Made by a program: the position numbers and the translations under genes
DNA from: Streptomyces sp. Sge12
GTDB lineage: Bacteria > Actinomycetota > Actinomycetes > Streptomycetales > Streptomycetaceae
Direction of reading: 5' to 3'
Assembly: GCF_002080455.1 (NCBI RefSeq)
Contig: NZ_CP020555.1
Span: 6,562,501 to 6,626,500, forward strand
Length of the DNA: 64,000 nucleotides
The notes under the pieces: generated by a model
What the model saw: the letters and a program-made list of their open reading frames with translations, nothing else
What the model was told of the DNA's origin: nothing
The model's database searches: none
Shown: positions 44,433 through 53,404 of the stretch, piece after piece
How positions within the stretch are numbered: the stretch's first letter is position 1
Layout: each line of letters begins with the position of its first letter

Positions 44433-45614
44433 ATGGCCAAGACGGCCTTCGTGCGCACCAAGCCGCACCTCAACATCGGCACCATGGGTCACGTCGACCA
44501 CGGCAAGACCACCCTCACCGCCGCCATCACCAAGGTCCTCGCCGAGAGCGGCGGCGCCTCCTTCGTGCCGTTCGACCGCATCGACCGGGCCCCCGAGGAG
44601 TCCCGCCGGGGCATCACGATCAACCTCACGCACGTCGAGTACGAGACCGGCACCCGGCACTACGCCCACGTGGACATGCCCGGCCACGCCGACTACATCA
44701 AGAACATGGTCACCGGCGCCGCCCAACTCGACGGCGCGATCCTCGTCGTCTCCGCGCTCGACGGGGTCATGCCACAGACCGCCGAGCACGTGCTCCTCGC
44801 CCGGCAGGTCGGCGTCGACCACATCGTGGTGGCGCTCAACAAGGCCGACGCCGGGGACCCCGAGCTCACCGACCTGGTCGAGCTGGAGGTCCGCGAACTG
44901 CTCACCGCGCACGGCTACGGCGGCGACGGTGCGCCGGTCGTACGGGTCTCCGGACTCGGCGCGCTGGAGGGCGACCCGCGGTGGACGGAGGCGATCCGGG
45001 CGCTGCTGGACGCGGTGGACACGTACGTGCCGACCCCGGTGCGCTACACGGACGCGCCGTTCCTGCTGCCGGTGGAGAACGTACTGACCATCACCGGGCG
45101 CGGGACCGTCGTGACCGGAGCCGTCGAGCGGGGCACCGTCCGCCTCGGGGACCGCGTGGCGGTCCTCGGCGGCGACGGCGAGCCCGCCGAGACGGTCGTC
45201 ACCGGGCTGGAGACCTTCGGCAAGCCGATGGAGTCCGCCGAGGCCGGGGACAACGTCGCGCTGCTACTGCGCGGGGTACCGCGCGACGGCGTGCGCCGCG
45301 GGCACGTGGTGGCCGCGCCCGGCAGCGTGACCCCGCAGCGCCGGTTCACCGCGCAGGTGTACGTGCTCTCCGGGCGCGAGGGCGGCCGTACGACACCGGT
45401 CGCCAGCGGCTACCGGCCCCAGTTCTACATCCGCACCGCCGACGTGGTCGGGGACGTGGACCTGGGCGAGGCCGCCGTGGCCCGGCCCGGGGAGACGGTC
45501 ACGATGACCGTCGAGCTCGGCCGGGACGTCCCGCTGGAGTCCGGGCTCGGCTTCGCGATCCGTGAGGGCGGGCGGACCGTCGGCGCCGGGACGGTGACGG
45601 CCGTCCTGGGCTGA
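44433..45614 (+). CDS. tuf3: elongation factor Tu, divergent EF-Tu3 type
   Basis: A 393-residue EF-Tu with all three domains. G1 GHVDHGKTT, G2 RGITI, G3 DMPGH (Cys of DCPGH replaced by Met), G4 NKAD and G5 SGL (Ala of SAL replaced by Gly) are present, so GTP binding is retained. The kirromycin-site tail FAIREGGRTVGAG is conserved, but the usual Tyr near residue 160, a kirromycin-resistance position in E. coli, is His. It is not in an rpsL-rpsG-fusA operon, matching Streptomyces tuf3, which is dispensable, stringently induced and antibiotic-tolerant in studied species. A 15-bp dyad follows. Confidence 0.92.
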   Translation: MAKTAFVRTKPHLNIGTMGHVDHGKTTLTAAITKVLAESGGASFVPFDRIDRAPEESRRGITINLTHVEYETGTRHYAHVDMPGHADYIKNMVTGAAQLDGAILVVSALDGVMPQTAEHVLLARQVGVDHIVVALNKADAGDPELTDLVELEVRELLTAHGYGGDGAPVVRVSGLGALEGDPRWTEAIRALLDAVDTYVPTPVRYTDAPFLLPVENVLTITGRGTVVTGAVERGTVRLGDRVAVLGGDGEPAETVVTGLETFGKPMESAEAGDNVALLLRGVPRDGVRRGHVVAAPGSVTPQRRFTAQVYVLSGREGGRTTPVASGYRPQFYIRTADVVGDVDLGEAAVARPGETVTMTVELGRDVPLESGLGFAIREGGRTVGAGTVTAVLG

Positions 45615-45636
45615 TCCGGGCCCGATCCGGACCCAC

Positions 45637-45681
45637 TGTGGTGACGGCAGGACGGCTGGGCCAGACTGCCGTCACCACAGG
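45637..45681. terminator. 15-bp inverted repeat between tuf3 and the patatin gene
   Basis: CTGTGGTGACGGCAG (45637-45651) and its exact complement (45667-45681) flank a 15-base loop, starting 22 bp after the tuf3 stop. Terminator is the simplest reading, but the arms end only 23 bp before the patatin ATG, so an operator is possible. Confidence 0.65.
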
Positions 45682-45704
45682 CGCGATCGAAGGGGCGGGC
45701 GGAG

Positions 45705-46559
45705 ATGGGCGGCGACACGGCACTGGTGCTCGGCGGCGGAGGACTGACCGGCGTGGGCTGGGAGTGCGGAATCCTCTACGGGCTCGCCCGCGCGGGCGTG
45801 GACCTCACCACCGCAGACCTGGTCGTCGGCACGTCCGCCGGCTCCGTGGTCGGCGCCCAGCTCACCTCCGGGCAGCTCACCGCCCAGGAGCTGTACGAGC
45901 GCCAGCTCGGGGACCCCGCCGGGGAGATCGCGGCGAAACTGGGGGCGGGCCTCGTCGCCCGGTACGCCGTCGCGATGGTGGGCTCGCGCACCGGGACGGC
46001 CTACCGGCAGCGGATCGGCGCCATGGCGCTGGCCGCCGACACCGGCCCGGAGGCGGAGCGGCGCAAGGTCCTGGCCGCCCGGCTGGTCTCGCACGAGTGG
46101 CCGGATCGGCGCCTCGTCGTCACGGCGGTGGACGCGCTCAGCGGTGAACTCAAAGCCTTCGACCGGGGGAGCGGCAGCGGACTCGTCGACGCCGTCTCGG
46201 CGAGCTGCGCCGTGCCCGGGGTGTGGCCGCCGGTGACGGTCGGCGGGCGCCGCTTCATCGACGGCGGGATCCGCTCCGCCACCAACGCCGACCTGGCCGC
46301 CGGCTACGCGCGCGTGGTGATCGTGGCCCCGCTGTCGCTCGGCTCCAAACTGGTCCCCTCGCCGTCGGCGCAGGCCGAGCGGCTGCGGGAGGCGGGCGCG
46401 CGCGTGCTGCTGATCACCCCGTCGGCGGCCGCCCGCACGGCCTTCGGGCGCAACGTGCTGGATCCGGCGCGGCGGGACCCGGCGGCCCGGGCGGGCCTGG
46501 CGCAGGCCGCGGAGCACGTGCGGGAGGCGGCGGAGGTCTGGTCGGGCCGGGCGGGCTGA
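45705..46559 (+). CDS. patatin-like phospholipase/acyl hydrolase
   Basis: A 284-residue lipid acyl hydrolase. The oxyanion loop GGGGLTGVGWE (about 10-20), the nucleophile elbow GTSAG (Ser about 44) and the catalytic Asp in FIDGGIRS (about 185) form the Ser-Asp dyad. There is no signal peptide, so it is likely cytoplasmic or membrane-peripheral. Substrate is unknown. ATG follows GGGCGGGCGGAG. Transcription with the spermidine-synthase-like gene 45 bp downstream is possible. Confidence 0.9.
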   Translation: MGGDTALVLGGGGLTGVGWECGILYGLARAGVDLTTADLVVGTSAGSVVGAQLTSGQLTAQELYERQLGDPAGEIAAKLGAGLVARYAVAMVGSRTGTAYRQRIGAMALAADTGPEAERRKVLAARLVSHEWPDRRLVVTAVDALSGELKAFDRGSGSGLVDAVSASCAVPGVWPPVTVGGRRFIDGGIRSATNADLAAGYARVVIVAPLSLGSKLVPSPSAQAERLREAGARVLLITPSAAARTAFGRNVLDPARRDPAARAGLAQAAEHVREAAEVWSGRAG

Positions 46560-46603
46560 GGGCCCGTCCGGAGCGGCCCGGGCCCCTGCCGGACAATGGA
46601 GCG

Positions 46604-47452
46604 GTGAGCGACGAACAGATCCCGGTCGTCCGGGACGTGGGCCAGGGCACCGCCAAGCTGATGCCGGACGTGGACCGGGACCGGGCCTGGCTGCTGACCG
46701 TCGACGGGGCCCCGCAGTCGTATGTGGACCTGGACGATCCGCAGCACCTGGAGTTCGAGTACGTACGCCGCCTCGGGCACGTCCTGGACTGCGCGGCCGG
46801 GCCGGGGCTCGCGCTGGACCTGCTGCACCTCGGCGGCGGCGCGCTCACCCTGCCCCGCTACGCCGCGGCGACCCGGCCCGGATCCCGGCAGACGGTCGTC
46901 GAGTTCGACGCGGGCCTGGTCGAGCTGGTGACCGAGCACCTGCCGCTCGCGGCGGGCTCCGACGTCACGGTGCACACCGCCGACGCCCGCGCCTGGCTGG
47001 AGTCGGCGCCGGCGGGGAGCGCGGACGTGCTGGTGGCCGATGTGTTCGGCGGCTCGCGGGTTCCCGCGCAGCTGACATCGGTGGAGTACGCGCGGGCGGC
47101 GGCGCGGGTGCTGCGGCCCGGCGGGCTGTACGCGGCCAACCTGGCCGACGGGGCGCCCTTCGACTTCCTGCGCGCGCAAGTGGCGAACTTCGCGGACGTC
47201 TTCCCGGAGCTGGCGCTGGTCGCCGAGCCCGCGGTGCTGCGGGGCAGGCGGTTCGGGAACGCCGTACTGCTGGCCTCCGACGCCCCGCTGGAGGTGGGGG
47301 CGCTGGCCCGGCGGTGCGCGGGCGACGCGTTTCCCGCCCGGGTGGAGTACGGGGACGGCCTGGCACGGTTCAGGAAGGGAGCGGTGCCCGTGGCCGACGC
47401 GGACGCGGCCCCTTCACCGGCGCCGCCGGAGGGCGCGTTCAGCCTGGGGTGA
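46604..47452 (+). CDS. spermidine synthase-like methyltransferase-fold protein
   Basis: A 282-residue protein with a Rossmann methyltransferase core: LDLLHLGGGALTLPRYAAATRP (about 72-93), VVEFDAGLVELVTEHL and VHTADARAWLE, DVLVADVFGGSRVPAQLTS. It resembles the SpeE fold, but the D-D/E residues that hold putrescine in true spermidine synthases are not obvious. Actinobacterial copies are often annotated as spermidine synthase without proof. GTG: GACAAT ends six bases upstream, again a leaderless-type layout. Confidence 0.82.
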   Translation: MSDEQIPVVRDVGQGTAKLMPDVDRDRAWLLTVDGAPQSYVDLDDPQHLEFEYVRRLGHVLDCAAGPGLALDLLHLGGGALTLPRYAAATRPGSRQTVVEFDAGLVELVTEHLPLAAGSDVTVHTADARAWLESAPAGSADVLVADVFGGSRVPAQLTSVEYARAAARVLRPGGLYAANLADGAPFDFLRAQVANFADVFPELALVAEPAVLRGRRFGNAVLLASDAPLEVGALARRCAGDAFPARVEYGDGLARFRKGAVPVADADAAPSPAPPEGAFSLG

Positions 47453-47473
47453 GCGGCCGGTGCCGGGCGTGCG

Positions 47474-48790
47474 TCAGAGGCCGGCGGGGGTCTGTTCGGC
47501 CGAGGCCGGCGCGGGTGCCGCGGCCGGGGCGAGGGTCTTGCCGTGCGCCCTGCGGGTCATGTGGCGGACGTCCGGCACCAGCAGCACGAGGGCGGTGGGC
47601 ACGACGACCAGGACCGCGCACCCCCACAGCGCCTGCGTGCGTCCGAAGGCCGCTTCGGCCGGCCCGGCCAGGGCGGTGGCCAGCGGAAGCATCGACACCG
47701 AGCCGAACCAGTCGTAGGCGGTGACCCGGGAGAACTTCTCCTCCGGGATCTCCTGGTGCATCGCGGTCATCCAGTTCACGCCGAACACCTCGATCGCGGC
47801 GCCGCTGACGAGCATCACCACGCACAGCCCCCACACGGGCAGCGGCACGGCCAGCCCCGCCGAGGGCAGCGCCAGCGGGAACACGCACAGGGTGCCGACC
47901 AGCAGCAGCCGGCGCGGCTTCCACGCCATCATCAGGACGGCCCCGGCGATGGTGCCGACGCCGAAGAAGGCCAGGGCCAGCCCCCAGGGCGCGGACCCGC
48001 CCAGGTGGTCCCGGGCGACGAGGGGCCCGTAGACCGCGTCGGCGGTGCCCACGACGGCGACCACGACGGAGAACTGGAGCACGATGCTCCACAGCCAGGG
48101 GCGGGTGCGGACCTCCACCCAGCCCTCGCGCAGGTCCGACAGCAGGCCGCCGCCGGGGGCCCGGTCGGGGACGTGCTTGACGTCGAGGAAGGCGCGCAGG
48201 GCGCCGGCGACCGCGAAGGCCGCCGCGTCCGCCGCCAGCACCCAGCCGGGGCCGAGCACCGCGATCATCGCGCCGCCGAGGGCCGCGCCGCCGATGCCGG
48301 CGCCGTTGATCGCCATGCGGAAGAGCGCGAAGGCGCGGTTGGAGTGTTCGCCGGAGACCGTGGACAGCAGCATGCCCTCGGCGGCGGGGTTGAAGAAGGC
48401 CGTACCGGTGCCGCACAGAGCGGTCAGCAGCATCATCTGCCACAGCTCGGGTGTGCCGGTGAGGACGAGGAACGCGAAGGCGGCCTGCGACAGGCAGTTC
48501 AGGGTGTTGGCCGCGACCATCACGCGGTGCCGGGGCAGCCGGTCGGCTATGGCGCCGCCTATGAGCAGGAAGAGGACGAGCGGCAGCGTGCGGGCGGCCG
48601 CGATCAGGCCGACGTCGCCGCCGGACCCGCCGGCCTGCATGACCGCGAAGGCGGCGGCGATGTGGGCTCCGTGGCTCCCCAGGTTCGTGATGATCGCCGC
48701 ACCCGTGAGGAGGCTGTAGTTGCGGCCGGCCCAGGCGGGGCGGCGGCGGTTCGCGGGCGTACGGGGTGCTGCGGTGCGGGGAGAGCTCAC
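47474..48790 (-). CDS. MFS transporter, multidrug-efflux type
   Basis: A 438-residue major facilitator with about 12 helices. It starts NYSLLTGAAIITNLGSHGAHIAAAF and carries the loop GGAIADRLPRHRVMVAANTL typical of the group related to MdtG/enterobactin exporter proteins. The C-terminus is Ala/Pro-rich. Substrate unknown. On the minus strand GATAGT ends six bases before the GTG, with no ribosome site. It converges on the spermidine-synthase-like gene with a 21-bp gap. Confidence 0.88.
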   Translation of the reverse strand: MSSPRTAAPRTPANRRRPAWAGRNYSLLTGAAIITNLGSHGAHIAAAFAVMQAGGSGGDVGLIAAARTLPLVLFLLIGGAIADRLPRHRVMVAANTLNCLSQAAFAFLVLTGTPELWQMMLLTALCGTGTAFFNPAAEGMLLSTVSGEHSNRAFALFRMAINGAGIGGAALGGAMIAVLGPGWVLAADAAAFAVAGALRAFLDVKHVPDRAPGGGLLSDLREGWVEVRTRPWLWSIVLQFSVVVAVVGTADAVYGPLVARDHLGGSAPWGLALAFFGVGTIAGAVLMMAWKPRRLLLVGTLCVFPLALPSAGLAVPLPVWGLCVVMLVSGAAIEVFGVNWMTAMHQEIPEEKFSRVTAYDWFGSVSMLPLATALAGPAEAAFGRTQALWGCAVLVVVPTALVLLVPDVRHMTRRAHGKTLAPAAAPAPASAEQTPAGL

Positions 48791-48859
48791 CCCGGGACTA
48801 TCCCCGCCCCGGGCCGAGAATCCAAACGGATACCCGGCCCGGGACGCGGAACGCGGGAA

Positions 48860-49894
48860 TCACGGCGCGGTGAGCCGGATGGAGCTGAGGACCTTGTCGG
48901 TGACGTCGGTCCCGACCTCGTCCTTCACACCGGCGGCACTGATGAGCGCGAAGCTGGCGAAGTCACCGGTGGCGTTCTTGAAGGCGAAGCCGACCGCCTT
49001 GCCGTCGGTGGAGCACTTGTGCTCCTTCTTCACGCCCGCGGCGGTCGCCACCACCATGTGGCCCTTGAGGCCGGAGGCGGTCGTGAACTCCTTGGGGTCG
49101 GTCACCTTGACCGTGCCCTTGGGCTCCTTCTGCGCGAAGCCGGCCCAGACCCAGGTGCCGGTGTTGTCGGTCGCCGCCTGTGCGGTGTCCTTGGCGCCCT
49201 GGGCGCCCTTGACGCCGGCGTCCGCGACCGAGAACTTCTCGACCCGGCCGTCCGCGTCCTTGTCGAAGGTGCACCACTCCTCCTTGAGGCTGGAGGTGCC
49301 GGACATCGTGATGACCGGCTTGCCGTCCTTCTTGACCTCGTCCTCGTAGAAGAGGGACACACCGGATTCGTGGACGTTCCACTCGGGGGGCACGTCGTAG
49401 CTGACGCCGTACTTGGTGTTGACGACGACCTTCCAGCCCGGGATGACGGGCTGGGCGCTGCCGCCGGCACGCGGGTTCGGGCTGCTGCCGGCCGGGGCGG
49501 GTGCTTCGGAGGCCGGCGCCGAGGGGTTGGCCGGCGGCTTGTCGTTCGCCTCGGTCTTCTTGTCGTCCCGGGTCAGGACGAACGCGCCGGTCGCGGCGGC
49601 CGCCACGACGACCGCGGCCGCCGCGACGATGGCCACGGTCCTGGTCGAGTAGGGGCTCCCGCCGGTCGGCCGAGGTGCCTGGGGCGGCTGAGGCGGCTGG
49701 GGCGGGCCCCACTGCTGGCCGGGAGCGCCCTGGGGCTGCTGGTACCCCGGCTGCTGCGGGTATCCGTAACCGGGCTGCTGCTGGTACGGGTTCGCCTGCT
49801 GCCCCGGCTGTCCCGGCTGCTGCTGGTACGGGTTCTGTTGCGCGTCCTGAGGGTTCTGTTCGCCCCCGGGCGGCTGCTGCTGTCCTGGCCACAT
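48860..49894 (-). CDS. Pro/Gln-rich single-pass membrane protein
   Basis: A 344-residue protein. Residues 1-80 are a low-complexity Gln/Pro/Gly/Tyr arm (NPYQQQPGQPGQQANPYQQQ region), followed by a transmembrane helix near 88-108. A Pro/Ala-rich linker (about 110-150) leads to an extracellular domain of about 190 residues (WKVVVNTKYGVSYDVPPEWNV onward) with two cysteines near 207 and 291 that may pair. The arm is cytoplasmic and resembles the Pro-rich arms of Streptomyces DUF-type sensors. Function unknown. TATCGT ends eight bases before the ATG. Confidence 0.82.
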   Translation of the reverse strand: MWPGQQQPPGGEQNPQDAQQNPYQQQPGQPGQQANPYQQQPGYGYPQQPGYQQPQGAPGQQWGPPQPPQPPQAPRPTGGSPYSTRTVAIVAAAAVVVAAAATGAFVLTRDDKKTEANDKPPANPSAPASEAPAPAGSSPNPRAGGSAQPVIPGWKVVVNTKYGVSYDVPPEWNVHESGVSLFYEDEVKKDGKPVITMSGTSSLKEEWCTFDKDADGRVEKFSVADAGVKGAQGAKDTAQAATDNTGTWVWAGFAQKEPKGTVKVTDPKEFTTASGLKGHMVVATAAGVKKEHKCSTDGKAVGFAFKNATGDFASFALISAAGVKDEVGTDVTDKVLSSIRLTAP

Positions 49895-49990
49895 GGCCGG
49901 TAACGATAGTGGCCGTGGCCGTGGGGAGCCACGGCCGCCCCCGTGGGAGCTCTGGCCAACCGGTACTACTCGTGGGTAACATCGCGTTTC

Positions 49991-50443
49991 ATGAGCGCAG
50001 ATCAGATGAACGTGGGCGAACTGCTCGCCGCGACGGTGCCGATGGCCCGGACCCTGAACCTCCAGTTCCTGGAGACCACCCCCGAGCGCGCGGTCGTCCG
50101 GCTCCCGGACCAGCCCGACTACCACAACCACGTCGGCGGGCCGCACGCCGGCGCCATGTTCACCCTCGCCGAGTCCGCCAGCGGCGCGATCGTCCTCGCC
50201 GCCTTCGGCGACCAGCTCTCGCGCGCCGTGCCGCTCGCCGTCAAGGCCGAGATCGGCTACAAGAAGCTCGCCAAGGGCGTCGTCACCGCCACCGCCACCC
50301 TCGGCCGCCCGGCCGCCGAGGTCGTCGCCGAACTCGACGCCGGCGGCCGCCCCGAGTTCCCCGTCACCATCGCCATCCAGCGCGAGGACGAGGCCGTCAC
50401 GGGCGAGATGACCGTCATCTGGACCCTGCGCCCCAACGCGTAG
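49991..50443 (+). CDS. PaaI/DUF4442 hot-dog thioesterase
   Basis: A 150-residue single hot-dog domain: VRLPDQPDYHNHVGGPHAGAMFTLAESASGAI (about 38-69), with the HxGG-x-HAG motif of thioesterases, and AVKAEIGYKKLAKGVVTATATL. It would hydrolyse acyl-CoA esters; substrate unknown. ATG at 49991 is chosen. TAACAT (49977-49982) ends eight bases upstream and there is no ribosome site. Confidence 0.9.
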   Translation: MSADQMNVGELLAATVPMARTLNLQFLETTPERAVVRLPDQPDYHNHVGGPHAGAMFTLAESASGAIVLAAFGDQLSRAVPLAVKAEIGYKKLAKGVVTATATLGRPAAEVVAELDAGGRPEFPVTIAIQREDEAVTGEMTVIWTLRPNA

Positions 50444-50521
50444 CCACCGCCGCACGACCATGCCTGCGGCCACGGGCAGCCACCGTTTGAAGTCCCTCGA
50501 ACGACGACGGAGGGAACGCCC

Positions 50522-50722
50522 GTGGCCAAGGTCAACATCAGCCTCGATGCCGAGCTCGTGGTGGAGGTGATGGTGCTCGCCGGGGTCGGCTCGCCGCAGG
50601 ACGCGGTGGAGGTCGTCGTGCGGGACTACATCGCGCGCGGGCACCGCACCGAGGCGCGCGTGCAGCGACCGGACGAGACCCGGCGCGGCGCCGACACCGC
50701 AGCGCCCCTGCCGGAGGGCTGA
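50522..50722 (+). CDS. VapB-like antitoxin-type small protein (orphan)
   Basis: A 66-residue protein. The core AKVNISLDAELVVEVMVLAGVGSPQDAVEVVVRDYIAR resembles the N-terminal DNA-binding arm of VapB/DUF2191 antitoxins with a ribbon-helix-helix. The tail is Arg/Glu-rich and disordered. The usual partner, a VapC PIN-domain toxin, is absent: the next gene is a glycosidase. It may be a stand-alone regulator. GTG follows GACGGAGGGAAC. Confidence 0.75.
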   Translation: MAKVNISLDAELVVEVMVLAGVGSPQDAVEVVVRDYIARGHRTEARVQRPDETRRGADTAAPLPEG

Positions 50723-50838
50723 ACCTGGGCGCCGCGGTGGCGCGTCCCGGCAGGACCCGGCGGGCGCGCGGCGCACAGTGGGCGCGGGAGCGGTCCGGCG
50801 CGGGCCGCCCCCGCCGACCCACGCCGCAGGGAGCGCCC

Positions 50839-53346
50839 ATGAGCGAGGCCGTGTCCAGACGTTCCGCGATGCGGCTCCTCGCCGCGGCGGGCACGGCGGG
50901 CGCGGCCCTCGGCGCCGCCGCCTGCGCACCCGAGGTACCCCCGGGCGCCGCGGCCCCCCGGGCGCCGGCCGCCGCACCACCCGCCGAGGCCAAGGGCGCG
51001 GCCCGCATCGACGCCCTCCTGGAGCGCCTCACCCTCGACGAGAAGACCGCCCTGCTGCACGGAGCCCGGGACCCCGCCCCGCTCGGCCAGGCCGGCTACG
51101 TGCCCGGCGTACCGCGCCTGGGCATCCCGGCGCTGCGCCTCGCCGACGGACCCGCCGGGGTACGCGTCGCCGAACCCGCCACCGCGCTGCCCGCGCCCGT
51201 GCTCCTCGCCTCCGCCTTCGAACCGGCGCTGGCCCGCGAGTACGGACGGGTCCTGGGCCGCGAGGGCCGGGCGCTCGGCCAGGACGTCCTGCTGGGCCCC
51301 ATGGCGAACCTGATCCGCACCCCGTACGCGGGCCGGAACTTCGAGACCTTCGCCGAGGACCCGACCCTGACCGCCGACCTCGTGGGCGAGCTGGTCCGCG
51401 GCATCCAGGACGAGGGCCTCATCGCCACCGTCAAGCACTTCGCCCTCAACAACCAGGAACACGGCCGCGACACCGTCGACGTCATCGCCGCCGAGCAGAC
51501 CCTCCACGAGACCGAGCTACGGGGCTTCGAGGCCGCCGTGGCGGCCGGCGCGGGCGCCGTCATGGGCGCGTACAACAAGGTCAACGGGGTCCACGCCTGC
51601 GAGAGCAAGCCGCTGCTCGACGAACTGCTGCGGGGCAGCTGGGGGTTCGACGGCTGGGTGATGTCCGACCGGGACGCCACCCACAGCACCGTCGCCGCCA
51701 TCGGCGCCGGCCTCGACATGGAGATGCCCGCCGGCACCCACTTCGGCGCCCCGCTGCGCGAAGCCGTACGCGGCGGCTCCGTACCGGAGGCCGCCGTCGA
51801 CCTCGCCGTCCACCGCATCCTGACCACCCTGGACCGCTTCGGGCTGCTCGCGGCCCGGCCCGCCGCCCGGCCCCCGCGCGACGCCGCCGCCGGCGCACGG
51901 ACCGCCCGCAAGGTGGCCACCGCCGGGGCCGTGCTGCTGCGCAACGAACACGGCACCCTGCCCCTGACCGGCGCCGCCGCCCGCTCGATCGCGGTGATCG
52001 GGCCGACCGGCCAGGTGCCCTTCGTCGGCGGCGGTGGCAGCGCGCAGGTGGTCCCCGACGGGGCGACCGCCCCGCTCACCGCCATCCGCCGGCGGGCCGG
52101 GAACGGCGCCTCCGTGCACTACGCCCTCGGCGAGGACGTGTACGGGCGGCCGCTCCCGCCGAACCTGCTGACCCCGGCCGCCGCCCTGGACGAGCGGACC
52201 GTGGCCCCCGGGCAGGTCTGGAGCCACGAGGGGGAGTTCCGCCTCACGGCCGACGACGAGTGGACCCTGCTCGTCCACTACACCGGGAAGCGGCCCGCCG
52301 TGCGCCTCGACGGGCAGGACCTGTTCCCCGTCCGGCAGGGCGTGGCCGAGTACTTCGCCGGCGGGCTGCTCGGCTCCGCACCCGACGGGATGAGCGTCCG
52401 CCGCCGCACCCTCGCCCTCAAGGCGGGCGTCCACCGGCTCGCGGTGAACGCCGAGGGCGGGCAGAAGGGCCAGCGCTTCCGGCTCCGGCACACCACCGGG
52501 GCGATCCGCGCCGCGGACCTGGCCGAGGCCGTGCGCACCGCGAAGTCCGCCCGCAGCGTGGTCCTGTTCGCCTACGAGGACGCCACCGAGGGCAGGGACC
52601 GGACCTCCCTGGCGCTGCCGGGCGGGCAGGACCGGCTGATCGAAGCGGTGGCCGCCGCCAACCCCCGTACGACCGTCGTCCTCAACACCTCGTCCAGCAC
52701 GACCATGCCGTGGCTCCCGCGTACCGGAGCGGTCCTCCAGATGTACTACCCGGGCCAGGAGGGCGGGGGAGCCACCGCCGACCTCCTCTTCGGGGACGTG
52801 GACCCCGGCGGCCGCCTCACCCAGACCTTCCCGGCCGACGAACGGGCCACCCCGGTCGGCGGCGACCCGCTGCGCTACCCGGGGGTGAGCGGCCGGCAGG
52901 AGTACTCCGAGGGCGTCCACGTCGGCCACCGCTGGTACGACGCCCAGCGGGTCGCGCCGCTGTTCCCCTTCGGGCACGGGCTCTCGTACACCACCTGGCA
53001 CTACGAGAAGCTCACCGTCCGGCCCGGGCGCGCGGGGCTGCGGGTGGAGTTCACCGTCCGCAACACCGGCCGCCGCAAGGGCACCGAGGTGGCCCAGGTG
53101 TACGTGGGGCCCGCCCCCGAGCTGGAGCTCGACCAGCCGGTGCGCGCCCTGGCCGGCTACCGGCGGCTGGTCCTGGCGCCCGGTGAGGCGCAGCGGGTCA
53201 CCGTCGACCTCGGCGTGCGGGCGCTGTCGTCATGGGACCCGGAGCAGCACGCCTGGGTGCTGGGTTCCGGCCGCCGGGAGGTGTTCGTGGGCCGTTCGTC
53301 GCGTGAACTGCCACTGAGGGCCAAGGCGGTCGTGACGAGCCGATAG
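50839..53346 (+). CDS. glycoside hydrolase family 3, Tat-exported lipoprotein with PA14-type insert
   Basis: An 835-residue beta-glycosidase. The N-terminus has a twin-arginine signal SRRSAMRLLAAAGTAGAALG and a lipid-attachable Cys29. The GH3 barrel carries the KHFALNNQE loop and the catalytic Asp in VMSDRDATHS near 277. The alpha/beta sandwich follows from about 385, with a PA14-like insert (about 465-560: WSHEGEFRLTADDEWTLLVHYTGKRPAVRLDG) and a fibronectin type III-like tail (VRALAGYRRLVLAPGEAQRVTVDL). ATG follows CAGGGAG. Substrate is likely a beta-linked glucoside or xyloside. Confidence 0.92.
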   Translation: MSEAVSRRSAMRLLAAAGTAGAALGAAACAPEVPPGAAAPRAPAAAPPAEAKGAARIDALLERLTLDEKTALLHGARDPAPLGQAGYVPGVPRLGIPALRLADGPAGVRVAEPATALPAPVLLASAFEPALAREYGRVLGREGRALGQDVLLGPMANLIRTPYAGRNFETFAEDPTLTADLVGELVRGIQDEGLIATVKHFALNNQEHGRDTVDVIAAEQTLHETELRGFEAAVAAGAGAVMGAYNKVNGVHACESKPLLDELLRGSWGFDGWVMSDRDATHSTVAAIGAGLDMEMPAGTHFGAPLREAVRGGSVPEAAVDLAVHRILTTLDRFGLLAARPAARPPRDAAAGARTARKVATAGAVLLRNEHGTLPLTGAAARSIAVIGPTGQVPFVGGGGSAQVVPDGATAPLTAIRRRAGNGASVHYALGEDVYGRPLPPNLLTPAAALDERTVAPGQVWSHEGEFRLTADDEWTLLVHYTGKRPAVRLDGQDLFPVRQGVAEYFAGGLLGSAPDGMSVRRRTLALKAGVHRLAVNAEGGQKGQRFRLRHTTGAIRAADLAEAVRTAKSARSVVLFAYEDATEGRDRTSLALPGGQDRLIEAVAAANPRTTVVLNTSSSTTMPWLPRTGAVLQMYYPGQEGGGATADLLFGDVDPGGRLTQTFPADERATPVGGDPLRYPGVSGRQEYSEGVHVGHRWYDAQRVAPLFPFGHGLSYTTWHYEKLTVRPGRAGLRVEFTVRNTGRRKGTEVAQVYVGPAPELELDQPVRALAGYRRLVLAPGEAQRVTVDLGVRALSSWDPEQHAWVLGSGRREVFVGRSSRELPLRAKAVVTSR

Positions 53347-53404
53347 GCTGCCCGTTCGGCGTGTCACAGGGGGCGCGCCGGCGACGACACGGGAGGACGT
53401 ACCG

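Noticed and set aside
50522..53346. A toxin-antitoxin locus starting at the VapB-like gene
   Set aside because: The next gene is a GH3 glycosidase and no PIN-domain or other toxin is within reach.
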